From the NCBI GenBank assembly GCA_024280755.1, contig JAJRPN010000030.1, forward strand, positions 1-64,000: a stretch of DNA of 64,000 nucleotides, in the 5' to 3' direction. This document shows, one piece after another, positions 7,944 to 15,260 of the stretch. Numbering within the stretch: the first letter of the stretch is position 1; every line of letters begins with the position of its first letter. The stretch comes from Planctomycetota bacterium. GTDB lineage: Bacteria > Planctomycetota > Phycisphaerae > Phycisphaerales > UBA1924. A program made the translations under genes and the position numbers. Under the pieces are notes generated by a model that was not told the origin of the DNA, did no database searches, and saw only the letters and a list, made by a program, of their open reading frames with translations.

Positions 7944-9128
7944 ATGTCAGAAACCCAACTCTTTACCTCCGAATCCGTCTCGATGGGGCATCCCGACAAG
8001 GTCTCGGACCAGATCTCCGATGCGATCCTTGATGCGATGCTCACCAACGATCCCTATTCACGCGTTGCAGTCGAAACGATGGTTTCGACTGGCATGGCTG
8101 TGATCGCGGGCGAAGTCACGACCAAAGGCTATGTTGATATCCCGGAAATTGTCCGAGGCGTGATCCGCGATATCGGATACAACGATGGCGATATGCGTTT
8201 CGATGCAGAATCATGTGCGGTGATGGTCTCGATTAATCAACAATCCCCAGATATTGCTCAAGGGGTAGATTCTGAAGGTGCTGGCGACCAGGGCATGATG
8301 TTCGGGTTCGCATGTAAAGAAACCGAAGAACTGATGCCATTGCCGATCATGCTCTCGCACAAGCTGGTTGCCCAGCAGGCACATGTCCGTCGAAACGAGA
8401 CCATCGTTGGGCTTCGTCCAGATGCCAAGAGCCAGGTGACTGTTGAGTACGATCATGGCAAGCCTGTCCGTGTTGACACGGTTGTTCTTTCGACTCAGCA
8501 CGCACCATCATGGAACAGCAGGCAGGAAGAGCTTGGGCGCGAAGTGATTGAGCACATCATCAAGCCGGTGCTTGGTGATCTCTGGAATCCCGGTATCAAG
8601 GTTCATGTGAACCCAACAGGACGATTTGAAATTGGTGGCCCGCATGGTGATTGCGGGTTGACCGGGCGCAAGATCATCGTCGACACCTATGGCGGGCGCG
8701 GGCGTCATGGTGGGGGAGCATTCAGCGGCAAAGACCCAACCAAGGTCGATCGCTCGGCTGCCTATATGGCGCGGTATATCGCCAAGAATGTTGTTGCTGC
8801 GGATTTGGCGGATGAATGTGAAGTCCAGCTCTCCTACGCCATCGGCGTTGCAGAACCAACAAGTGTCTATATCGACACCTTTGGCACCTCCAAGGTTGAC
8901 GAAGCGAATATCTCGGCAGCGGTGCGTGAGGTCTTCCATCTTACTCCACGAGCAATCATCGAAACCCTCGAACTCCGCAAACCGATCTACCGAAAAACTG
9001 CTCGCCATGGGCATTTCGGGCGAAAAGCAGTCTCTAAGGGTGGTTTGAACTTCTTCAACTGGGAAAAAACAGACAAGGTTGATGCGCTCAGAGCTGCATG
9101 CCAGGGCCAAGCTGCTGCGAGTGTCTAA
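7944..9128 (+). CDS. metK: S-adenosylmethionine synthetase
   Basis: MetK makes S-adenosylmethionine from methionine and ATP, supplying the several methyltransferases of this window. The product is 394 residues from ATG 7944, close to the family norm. Motifs: [25 protein letters not shown] at the N-terminus (metal and substrate binding), [10 protein letters not shown]-like segment [37 protein letters not shown] and [22 protein letters not shown]. The start at 7944 has AAAGGA ten bases upstream and matches the family; the frame extends 30 codons further up without homology. A rho-independent terminator follows. Confidence 0.97.
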   Translation: MSETQLFTSESVSMGHPDKVSDQISDAILDAMLTNDPYSRVAVETMVSTGMAVIAGEVTTKGYVDIPEIVRGVIRDIGYNDGDMRFDAESCAVMVSINQQSPDIAQGVDSEGAGDQGMMFGFACKETEELMPLPIMLSHKLVAQQAHVRRNETIVGLRPDAKSQVTVEYDHGKPVRVDTVVLSTQHAPSWNSRQEELGREVIEHIIKPVLGDLWNPGIKVHVNPTGRFEIGGPHGDCGLTGRKIIVDTYGGRGRHGGGAFSGKDPTKVDRSAAYMARYIAKNVVAADLADECEVQLSYAIGVAEPTSVYIDTFGTSKVDEANISAAVREVFHLTPRAIIETLELRKPIYRKTARHGHFGRKAVSKGGLNFFNWEKTDKVDALRAACQGQAAASV

Positions 9129-9157
9129 GTGAGTTTGGATATTCCTGTTTTTTCAAG

Positions 9158-9185
9158 AGCTGCATGTATCATGCGGCTTTTTTTT
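9158..9185 (+). terminator. Intrinsic terminator after metK
   Basis: AGCTGCATG, loop TAT and CATGCGGCT form a nine-pair stem with one G-T pair, directly followed by a run of eight T. It closes metK and abuts the 3' end of the convergent nadD gene. Confidence 0.8.
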
Positions 9186-9894
9186 ATTCTGTCGTTTTAT
9201 AGATTTTGTGTTCCAGAATATAACTATGGACCTGTGCATCGAGTCCAGTGATTGGTTCAATTCGCGTTGAATCATTTGTGAGCGCATCGCGGATGGCTGT
9301 GGAAGAGACATTGATTGTTGGGAGGATCACGATTTGTGATCTCCAATGTGCAAGGTCTTCAACTGTCCAGATATTCAAACCAGCAAGCTGTTTGATGAGC
9401 GTGGCTGCCGAATCAGCGTCGTCTCGGAGTATGACCATCGCATCTTTCCAGAACTCTGCGTATCTGCGCCAGCGATGCATCGAGAGTGCTTGGTCGGCAC
9501 CGATTAAGAAACGATTGGAGCCGGGGAGGTTCATTTGCTTTGCGATCAACCAGGTGTCTGCCCAGTAGCTTGGTTGCTTGGGATTCTTTGGGGCATCGAC
9601 GAGTTCCTGTATCCAGATGTCGGTATTGGATGTGTGCTGTGTTGCGAGTTCGAGCATGTTGATTCGGTGGTGGTTGGCAGTCGGTTGGGTATCTTTAAAT
9701 GGTGATCGTCCTGCGGGGACATAGATTGTGTGTGCGTTCTCATGCTGATCTGCGATTTGGGCGGGGAACTGCATGTGTCCGATGTGTGGCGGGTCGAACG
9801 AGCCTCCAAAGAAGATGCGGAGCGATGCCTGTCGAGCTTCAAGGGAAAGTTCGATGGGGGTCGTCTGGCGTTCGATGTGTGGAATCTTCTTCAC
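9184..9894 (-). CDS. nadD: Nicotinate-nucleotide adenylyltransferase
   Basis: NadD adenylylates nicotinate mononucleotide in NAD synthesis. The nucleotidyltransferase signature FFGGSFDPPHIGHMQF (residues 28-43) contains the HxGH motif, and a C-terminal VSSTAIRDAL carries the second conserved ATP-binding motif (SxTxxR). It is 236 residues. The start is a GTG at 9894; some 24 residues precede the first strand, so translation could begin slightly further in, but no ATG is available before the core. It is divergent from the HPt gene and convergent with metK. Confidence 0.9.
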   Translation of the reverse strand: MKKIPHIERQTTPIELSLEARQASLRIFFGGSFDPPHIGHMQFPAQIADQHENAHTIYVPAGRSPFKDTQPTANHHRINMLELATQHTSNTDIWIQELVDAPKNPKQPSYWADTWLIAKQMNLPGSNRFLIGADQALSMHRWRRYAEFWKDAMVILRDDADSAATLIKQLAGLNIWTVEDLAHWRSQIVILPTINVSSTAIRDALTNDSTRIEPITGLDAQVHSYILEHKIYKTTE

Positions 9895-10105
9895 GCTCTA
9901 TTGTTGGCGCATGAATGCGATCGGGAACTTCGGAGCAGCATGTTCCGATAACCATTTGCAGGTCCAATTTCTGGGGGGAATGTAGTGCATAGGGAAAGTT
10001 ACTAGGTGATCAGACGGGCCATTACACCCTGTTTCATATCAGATATTGTATTCTCAGGTAAACAGGGGGCAGCTGGTGTCCGATGTATTGGGCAGGAGAC
10101 TGCTT

Positions 10106-10438
10106 ATGACTGCACCAGATCCAAACGCATATAGCCTTGATATCAACGATCCTGAGGACGCCGAGCTGATCGAATATTTCCTCGGGGAACTCCCTGATCG
10201 TGTCCAAGCGATCGCTACAGCTGTATCGAGCAATGATATTGATGAACTCAAACGGATTACGCATCAACTCAAGGGCGCAGCTCCTGGGTTCGGTTTCCCG
10301 GCGATCGGTTCGGCAGCGGGTGAAATCGAAGGCCAGATTCGTGATCTCGATGAGACTGTTGAATCATGCGATTCCATTCGGGCACAGGTCGATGGTTTGA
10401 TTTCATTGTGTCAGTCGTATATTTCACCAAGTTCATAG
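10106..10438 (+). CDS. Histidine phosphotransfer (HPt) domain protein
   Basis: This 110-residue single-domain protein has the four-helix-bundle HPt signature LKRITHQLKGAAPGFGF with the phospho-accepting His at residue 53. Such proteins relay phosphate between response regulators and hybrid histidine kinases. AGGAGA lies ten bases upstream of ATG 10106, deciding the start. It is 66 bases upstream of a response-regulator diguanylate cyclase on the same strand, so the two probably act in one relay. The cognate kinase is not in the window. Confidence 0.85.
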   Translation: MTAPDPNAYSLDINDPEDAELIEYFLGELPDRVQAIATAVSSNDIDELKRITHQLKGAAPGFGFPAIGSAAGEIEGQIRDLDETVESCDSIRAQVDGLISLCQSYISPSS

Positions 10439-10504
10439 TTTCTGTTTCAGAGGCTTGTGCCTCCAACTGTATTCACTGTCGTTTTCGTCTGAGATCCCGC
10501 TTTT

Positions 10505-11464
10505 ATGGCTGATGAAATCAACAACTCGTTCGATTCAACTCCGGTTGTCTTATTGATCGATGATTCGAAGTTCGTTCATCGGATTCTCGGTGCGCGGCTG
10601 CGTTCTGAGTCAATCTCATTGATCGGCGAGCCAGATGGTAAAGCCGGATACGAACGGGCGGTTGCAGATCAGCCTGAGTTGATCCTGCTCGATCTTGATA
10701 TGCCTGTGATGGACGGATATGAAACACTTCGGGTTCTCAAGGAAGATCCTAAGACCCGCGATATTCCAGTGATCGTGCTTTCGGGCATGGATTCTTCGCA
10801 AGATAAGGTTATGGCGTTTGATCTTGGTGCGGTTGATTTTGTGACCAAGCCGTTTGAGTTGACCGAGCTTCGTGCCCGGGTTCGCTCATCGCTTAAGATG
10901 TCGACGCTTTTGCGTATGCTCGCACAGAAGGCGAAGATTGATGGTCTGAGCGGGCTGTATAATCGCGCCTACTTCGACGAACGGCTTCAAGAAGAGTATG
11001 ACCGTGCGATTCGTCACGGGCACTCAATGTCGATCGCGATGATCGATCTCGATGAGTTCAAGTCAATCAACGATACCTACGGGCATCCTGCTGGCGATAT
11101 GGTCATCTCTGGGATTGCGTCGGTTATTCAACAGGAATGCAGATCGATCGATGTCGCCTGTCGGTATGGCGGCGAGGAATTTGTTCTCATCATGCCTGAG
11201 ACAAACCCCGAGCAAGCATTTACCTTGTGCAATCGAATCCGCGAACGGTGCGCCCAGATGTCCTGGTCACAGCATCCAAACAGAGCGGTGACGCTTTCGG
11301 TTGGTGTGGTTGGTGCAGATGATGGGTCGACAATCTCTTGTACTCCACAGGCTTGGGTTGAGATGTCAGATCGCAACTTGTACCAGGCCAAGCAGTCTGG
11401 GCGAAACCGCGTGATCGCCAGTTCGGTTGATGGAACATCAATCCAGGTCGCCAAAGCGGGCTAA
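10505..11464 (+). CDS. Response regulator with GGDEF output (diguanylate cyclase)
   Basis: The receiver domain (about residues 13-130) has the acidic pair LLIDDSK, the phospho-acceptor Asp63 in LLDLDMPVMDG, a Ser in VLSGMD and the Lys of TKPFE. The GGDEF domain (about 140-305) has an intact GGEEF active site at 222-226 and, five residues before it, an RSID inhibitory I-site (213-216). It therefore should make cyclic di-GMP, be activated by phosphorylation, and be product-inhibited. The domain order is like WspR. It sits directly after the HPt gene, a likely phosphodonor or competitor. Confidence 0.93.
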   Translation: MADEINNSFDSTPVVLLIDDSKFVHRILGARLRSESISLIGEPDGKAGYERAVADQPELILLDLDMPVMDGYETLRVLKEDPKTRDIPVIVLSGMDSSQDKVMAFDLGAVDFVTKPFELTELRARVRSSLKMSTLLRMLAQKAKIDGLSGLYNRAYFDERLQEEYDRAIRHGHSMSIAMIDLDEFKSINDTYGHPAGDMVISGIASVIQQECRSIDVACRYGGEEFVLIMPETNPEQAFTLCNRIRERCAQMSWSQHPNRAVTLSVGVVGADDGSTISCTPQAWVEMSDRNLYQAKQSGRNRVIASSVDGTSIQVAKAG

Positions 11465-11546
11465 TGCGTTGGCCGATTGTGCATATTCCAAAGTCTCACC
11501 AGCAAAATTGTAAGAATCGGTCTGTGGCTCTGAATAGACTCTGCTG

Positions 11547-11798
11547 ATGAGTCAATCACCCCACAATCACGATGATCGTCTCGGCAAACTCGAAGAGTCT
11601 GCTGGGTATAGCGATCACCATATCGAGATCCTCTCAGGAGAGATCGCCGAGCTCAACAAGGCCATGCTTGGGCTTACTCGCCGATTCGCACACATCGAAG
11701 CGAGGCTTAGCGAGTTGAACAACCGTGTGGGCGAAGAGATGCCCAATGTCCCGCCGCCACATAGCGCAGGTCCAGATATTCCACGCGATCCGCTGTAA
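11547..11798 (+). CDS. slyX: SlyX-like coiled-coil protein
   Basis: This 83-residue protein is a single amphipathic helix, RLGKLEESAGYSDHHIEILS followed by EIAELNKAMLGLTRRFAHIEARL, and ends in a PPPHS segment that resembles the PPHY end of SlyX proteins. SlyX has no proven biochemical role. The start is the ATG at 11547; no stronger alternative is seen. It is short, so the assignment rests on the heptad pattern and the proline tail. Confidence 0.6.
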   Translation: MSQSPHNHDDRLGKLEESAGYSDHHIEILSGEIAELNKAMLGLTRRFAHIEARLSELNNRVGEEMPNVPPPHSAGPDIPRDPL

Positions 11799-11868
11799 AT
11801 GCGTGGAAAGAAGTATGCTGGTTGAGATTCAATGCGTCTGGATGGGCATTTGTCGCGTATACTTGGGT

Positions 11869-12171
11869 ATGAAGATCACCAATAAAGCTGCTGCGATCGG
11901 TTTGTCTGGCATCGCTGTTCTTGTATCACTCGGAGGCTGTGCTGCTCAGCAGGGTATCGAGTCGCTTCAGATGCGCCGGGTTGAACTCCCTCAAGCGTCT
12001 GGTGCTGATGAATCGCTCGATGAGCGGTTCGGGCTGACTGCGGATGCACAAGATCCCCACAAGCGTGACGAAGAGCTTGGGTATGGGCGATGGAAAGCCA
12101 AGCCAGAAGCCGCAGGCACATTGGCACCGACAGCACCGGGACGCCGACGAAGCTGGCCCGGGTCTCCATAA
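11869..12171 (+). CDS. Small lipoprotein of unknown function
   Basis: The 100-residue product starts MKITNKAAAIGLSGIAVLVS and continues LGGC, a signal peptide with lipobox, so it should be lipid-anchored outside the inner membrane. The mature part is Gln/Glu/Pro-rich and ends in a basic Pro/Ser tail, with no domain that I recognise. The ATG at 11869 is chosen because the lipoprotein signal starts there; the frame continues upstream into slyX sequence without meaning. Confidence 0.65.
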   Translation: MKITNKAAAIGLSGIAVLVSLGGCAAQQGIESLQMRRVELPQASGADESLDERFGLTADAQDPHKRDEELGYGRWKAKPEAAGTLAPTAPGRRRSWPGSP

Positions 12172-12282
12172 TCTAAATCTGCATGCTGATACTTGACCAT
12201 TTGCCAGATATTCTGGGCAGATTCGGGTACGCTATCGACACAACTATTTTATTCGCAGCTGCGCACATGGCAGGGAGGTCAT

Positions 12283-13092
12283 ATGGCCACACTCAAAGAA
12301 CGATACACGGAAGTCAAAAAACGCGTTGCCGATGCAGCGATCCGCACAGGGCGAACCCCGGACTCGATCTATCTGATCGCGGTCACCAAGTTTGCTGAGC
12401 CTGAGGATATCCGTGAACTCGTCGAGCTTGGGCATCGTGACTTTGGCGAGAACAAGGTTCAACAGCTTGCCCAGCGGGCAGGAGTGATTAACGAATGGTT
12501 CGATCGCATGCGTTTGCATCCGCGCGTGACCGGCGAGCATTCAAACTTTGATCCCTCGACCCCAGTGCGGTGGCACATGATCGGGCATCTCCAACGCAAC
12601 AAGGTGCGCAAGATAGGAGATCTTGTCCGATTGGTGCATTCGGTTGATAGCCTGCGTCTTGCAGAAGAGATTCAGCAGATCGCCAACAAGCTTGACACGC
12701 AGATCGATGTGTTGTTGCAGGTCAATGTGTCAAATGAAGAATCAAAGTTTGGCGTGCCGATCGCAGCAGCCGGTGCGATCGCTGAACAGATCGACACCAT
12801 GATCAATGTTCGGGTTCGTGGATTGATGACGATGGCTCCGATCGGGGCAAGCCCTGAAGATGCTCGCCCACACTTCACCCGTTGTCGAGAACTCTACGAC
12901 GACATGGTGCGTGATGGAATTGGTGAAGGGCACTTCGATCTCTTGTCGATGGGCATGAGCGGCGACTTTGAAGTGGCGATCGAAGAAGGTGCGAATGTTG
13001 TTCGTGTCGGCTCGGCAATCTTCGGCGAACCGGCTGCGACAGAACCTGTCGATGCGGATGCTGTTGAGTCGAGCGTTTTTATCAATGAGTAA
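12283..13092 (+). CDS. yggS: YggS/PLPBP-type pyridoxal phosphate homeostasis protein
   Basis: Members of this family bind pyridoxal phosphate and buffer its level without a known enzymatic activity. The Lys that forms the Schiff base is in IYLIAVTKFAEPEDIREL (about residue 39). Other marks are GENKVQQL, WHMIGHLQRNKVRKI, SVDSLRLAEEI, LLQVNVSNEESKFGV, LMTMAPIG and LSMGMSGDFEVAIEEGANVVRVGSAIFG in pieces. It has 269 residues from ATG 12283, which is preceded by GGGAGGT. A ten-residue insertion with NFDPSTPVRWH fits family variation. Confidence 0.93.
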   Translation: MATLKERYTEVKKRVADAAIRTGRTPDSIYLIAVTKFAEPEDIRELVELGHRDFGENKVQQLAQRAGVINEWFDRMRLHPRVTGEHSNFDPSTPVRWHMIGHLQRNKVRKIGDLVRLVHSVDSLRLAEEIQQIANKLDTQIDVLLQVNVSNEESKFGVPIAAAGAIAEQIDTMINVRVRGLMTMAPIGASPEDARPHFTRCRELYDDMVRDGIGEGHFDLLSMGMSGDFEVAIEEGANVVRVGSAIFGEPAATEPVDADAVESSVFINE

Positions 13093-13126
13093 GACTATCG
13101 CAATGAGTAAGACAGATCGCTTTGGG

Positions 13127-14008
13127 CTATGAATGGCTTGCCTGGTTGCCGACAGCCAATGCGAGCTTGCCGCCACGGGCGCGGGTGCGGAGCATTTGTT
13201 CTTGTAGGAATCGACCTGGGCAAGCGGTGTTGCGGAGTTCTTGGTGCGTATGCACATTGGTCAACGGCACATTGAACCGTTGCATCGCGTAGGCGACCAT
13301 TTTGTTGACCGAGTTGAGCGTGGCTTGTGTTGGGCGCATTTTTTCGTAGTTGCCAAAGACCACAATGCCTAGGTTACCCGGGTTGTGATCTTTGACATGG
13401 GCGCCTTGGAGTTCGAGCGGGCGAGCTTGCCAGATTCGGCCGCTGGGATCGATCGCAAAGTGATATCCGATATCGGCCCATCCGTTGTTGAGGTGGCCGC
13501 GACGGATGAGATTCATCCTGCGGAGCGAATCCGCATAGGACCCAGTAGGTACCGGCATGATCGCATCGTGATGGATCGTGATTCGACGAATCGTGGTCAT
13601 CGAATCGGCCAGCCAACGCTTGGGTGTCGCGCTCGTCCATTTGGTTCGGGCGATCACAAATGAAGGGATTGATGAGAGCGGGAGGGTGGTTTTGATTTCT
13701 GGTGTTTTGGTCGGGGGCGTGTAGGTGGGGCGATAGACCGGCGATGGGGTGCGTGTGTAGGTGATCGGGTCGGCGGGGATTGGTTGTCCCAGTGCGCCGC
13801 CTTTTTTCTTGATGAGCTTTTGGGCAGAGCTGCTGCATCCGCCGAGGGTTGAGACAGAGCTCAGTGCGATGGCAGCGGTTCCGGCTTTGGTAGCGAGATG
13901 AAGCATTCGGCGTCTGCTCAACTCGGAGCATTGAGCAGCTTGGGCACGATCATCGGGTTGTGTTTGTTTTGAGTCGCTCACTTCTCTTCTTTCGGCCATT
14001 TTTCCCAC
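13127..14008 (-). CDS. N-acetylmuramoyl-L-alanine amidase (Amidase_2/PGRP fold), exported
   Basis: The C-terminal half has the zinc amidase fold that cleaves the muramoyl-alanine bond of peptidoglycan: ITIHHDAIMP supplies the first His, NVHTHQELRNTACPGRFLQEQ the second His and the Cys ligand, and GYHFAIDPSGRIWQARPL the substrate region. The N-terminus has a twin-arginine-like SRRRMLHLATKAG followed by a hydrophobic stretch and STLGGC, a possible lipobox near residue 58. That suggests Tat export and a lipid anchor. Between them is a Pro/Thr-rich linker. A start nearer the RRR motif is possible. It is convergent with the YggS gene. Confidence 0.85.
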   Translation of the reverse strand: MGKMAERREVSDSKQTQPDDRAQAAQCSELSRRRMLHLATKAGTAAIALSSVSTLGGCSSSAQKLIKKKGGALGQPIPADPITYTRTPSPVYRPTYTPPTKTPEIKTTLPLSSIPSFVIARTKWTSATPKRWLADSMTTIRRITIHHDAIMPVPTGSYADSLRRMNLIRRGHLNNGWADIGYHFAIDPSGRIWQARPLELQGAHVKDHNPGNLGIVVFGNYEKMRPTQATLNSVNKMVAYAMQRFNVPLTNVHTHQELRNTACPGRFLQEQMLRTRARGGKLALAVGNQASHS

Positions 14009-14203
14009 TCGCCCGTAATCCTATCAGGAACTTTTCGATCGGACGACATGATCAGTACCATCTGGGCGTACACCATATCAGAAACCGAGCCTGTAGGCTC
14101 TCAGGCATGATGAAATCGTGATCTATTTGGACGAACGAAACCCAGTGCGATACAATCGGGCTCTGGGGATCAATCACCACACGAAGTAGTAAAGAGGAAA
14201 CAG

Positions 14204-15130
14204 ATGTTTCAAGACACTGAAATGAGTACAGAAACCGCAAGCCAAGCTGATGCCGTTGCAACTGGAGACCCCGCTTCGGGGCTTGGTGGTTTGGTCTCTC
14301 AGTTAACCGAGGGCGACATGAGTTCAGACACTTGGATTCTTGCATGGGACACGATCGGGTCGCCGGTCGCCAAGGCGCTTGTACTGATTATTGCAGTCCT
14401 GTTTATTGCCAGTTGGATCAAACGGGTCGCGACGAAAGCATGCCGAAAGGCGAATGTTGAAGAAACACTTGCACGGTTCTTGGGCAACATGATTCGGTAT
14501 CTTGTTTTGTTCGCAGGCGGGATTGCGATATTGGGAACGCTTGGTGTTGAGACGACAAGCTTCGCAGCCGTGCTTGCAGCTGCCGGCTTCGCGGTTGGCA
14601 TGGCGATGTCGGGGATGCTCGGCAATGTTGCTGCGGGTGTGATGCTCTTGTTCTTCCGTCCATTCAAGGTTGGCGATGTTGCGAATGCGGGTGGGACCAC
14701 CGGCAAGGTGATCGAGATCGGATTGTTTACTACCACATTCGATACACCAGATAACCGTCGGATCATCGTGCCCAACGGCTCGATCTTCGGCGGCACCATC
14801 GAAAATATCTCGCATCACGATACGCGCCGAGTGGATGTTCAAGTAGGGACCGATTATGGTGCAGATATCGATAAGACTCGGGAAGTGCTCTTGGCAACGG
14901 CCAAGGCATGTACGGATGTGCTCCAAGATCCTGAGCCGGCTGCGGCGCTCACCGGGTTGGGTGGTTCATCCATCGATTGGACGGTCAAGGTCTGGGTGGA
15001 CGCGGGGGATTTCTGGGCGGTCAAAGATCGGCTCACACGCGATATCAAGTATGCACTTGACGGTGCGGGAATCGGTATCCCTTATCCACAGATGGATGTG
15101 CATATCGACGGCAAGGTCGCGCAAGGGTGA
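14204..15130 (+). CDS. mscS: Small-conductance mechanosensitive channel MscS
   Basis: The 308-residue protein has an N-terminal acidic leader, three membrane segments, and the MscS pore helix AAAGFAVGMAMSGMLGN followed by VAAGVMLLFFRPFKVGD. Behind it lies the beta domain with GKVIEIGLFTTTFDTPDNRR and IVPNGSIFGGTIENIS, then the alpha/beta C-terminal domain. It relieves turgor on hypo-osmotic shock. GAGGAAAC stands ahead of ATG 14204. An internal ATG at residue 7 is an alternative. A hairpin terminator follows at 15188. Confidence 0.93.
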   Translation: MFQDTEMSTETASQADAVATGDPASGLGGLVSQLTEGDMSSDTWILAWDTIGSPVAKALVLIIAVLFIASWIKRVATKACRKANVEETLARFLGNMIRYLVLFAGGIAILGTLGVETTSFAAVLAAAGFAVGMAMSGMLGNVAAGVMLLFFRPFKVGDVANAGGTTGKVIEIGLFTTTFDTPDNRRIIVPNGSIFGGTIENISHHDTRRVDVQVGTDYGADIDKTREVLLATAKACTDVLQDPEPAAALTGLGGSSIDWTVKVWVDAGDFWAVKDRLTRDIKYALDGAGIGIPYPQMDVHIDGKVAQG

Positions 15131-15138
15131 TTGTCTTT

Positions 15139-15256
15139 GGTGGGATGGGCTTCCAGCCCGTCTCTTCTCAATGTCATTGATACATTTACAAACTCATGCT
15201 TAGGCATGGGTTTGTTTTTTTGTACGGACTCAACGGGCTAGAAGCCTGTTCTGCCA
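15139..15256. repeat. Paired palindromic repeat, family A, copy 1
   Basis: The left arm GGTGGGATGGGCTTCCAGC (15139 on) and a degenerate inverted right arm (about 15232-15256, AACGGGCTAGAAGCCTG) flank the mscS terminator. The same core GACGGGCTGGAAGCCCGTC, itself a palindrome, occurs in two better-preserved pairs at 25717 and 53224. The layout is like a REPIN or BIME. Confidence 0.7.
15188..15221 (+). terminator. Intrinsic terminator after mscS
   Basis: ACAAACTCATGC, loop TTAG and GCATGGGTTTGT form a twelve-pair stem followed by a T run. It lies within family A repeat copy 1. Confidence 0.85.
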
Positions 15257-15260
15257 AGAG

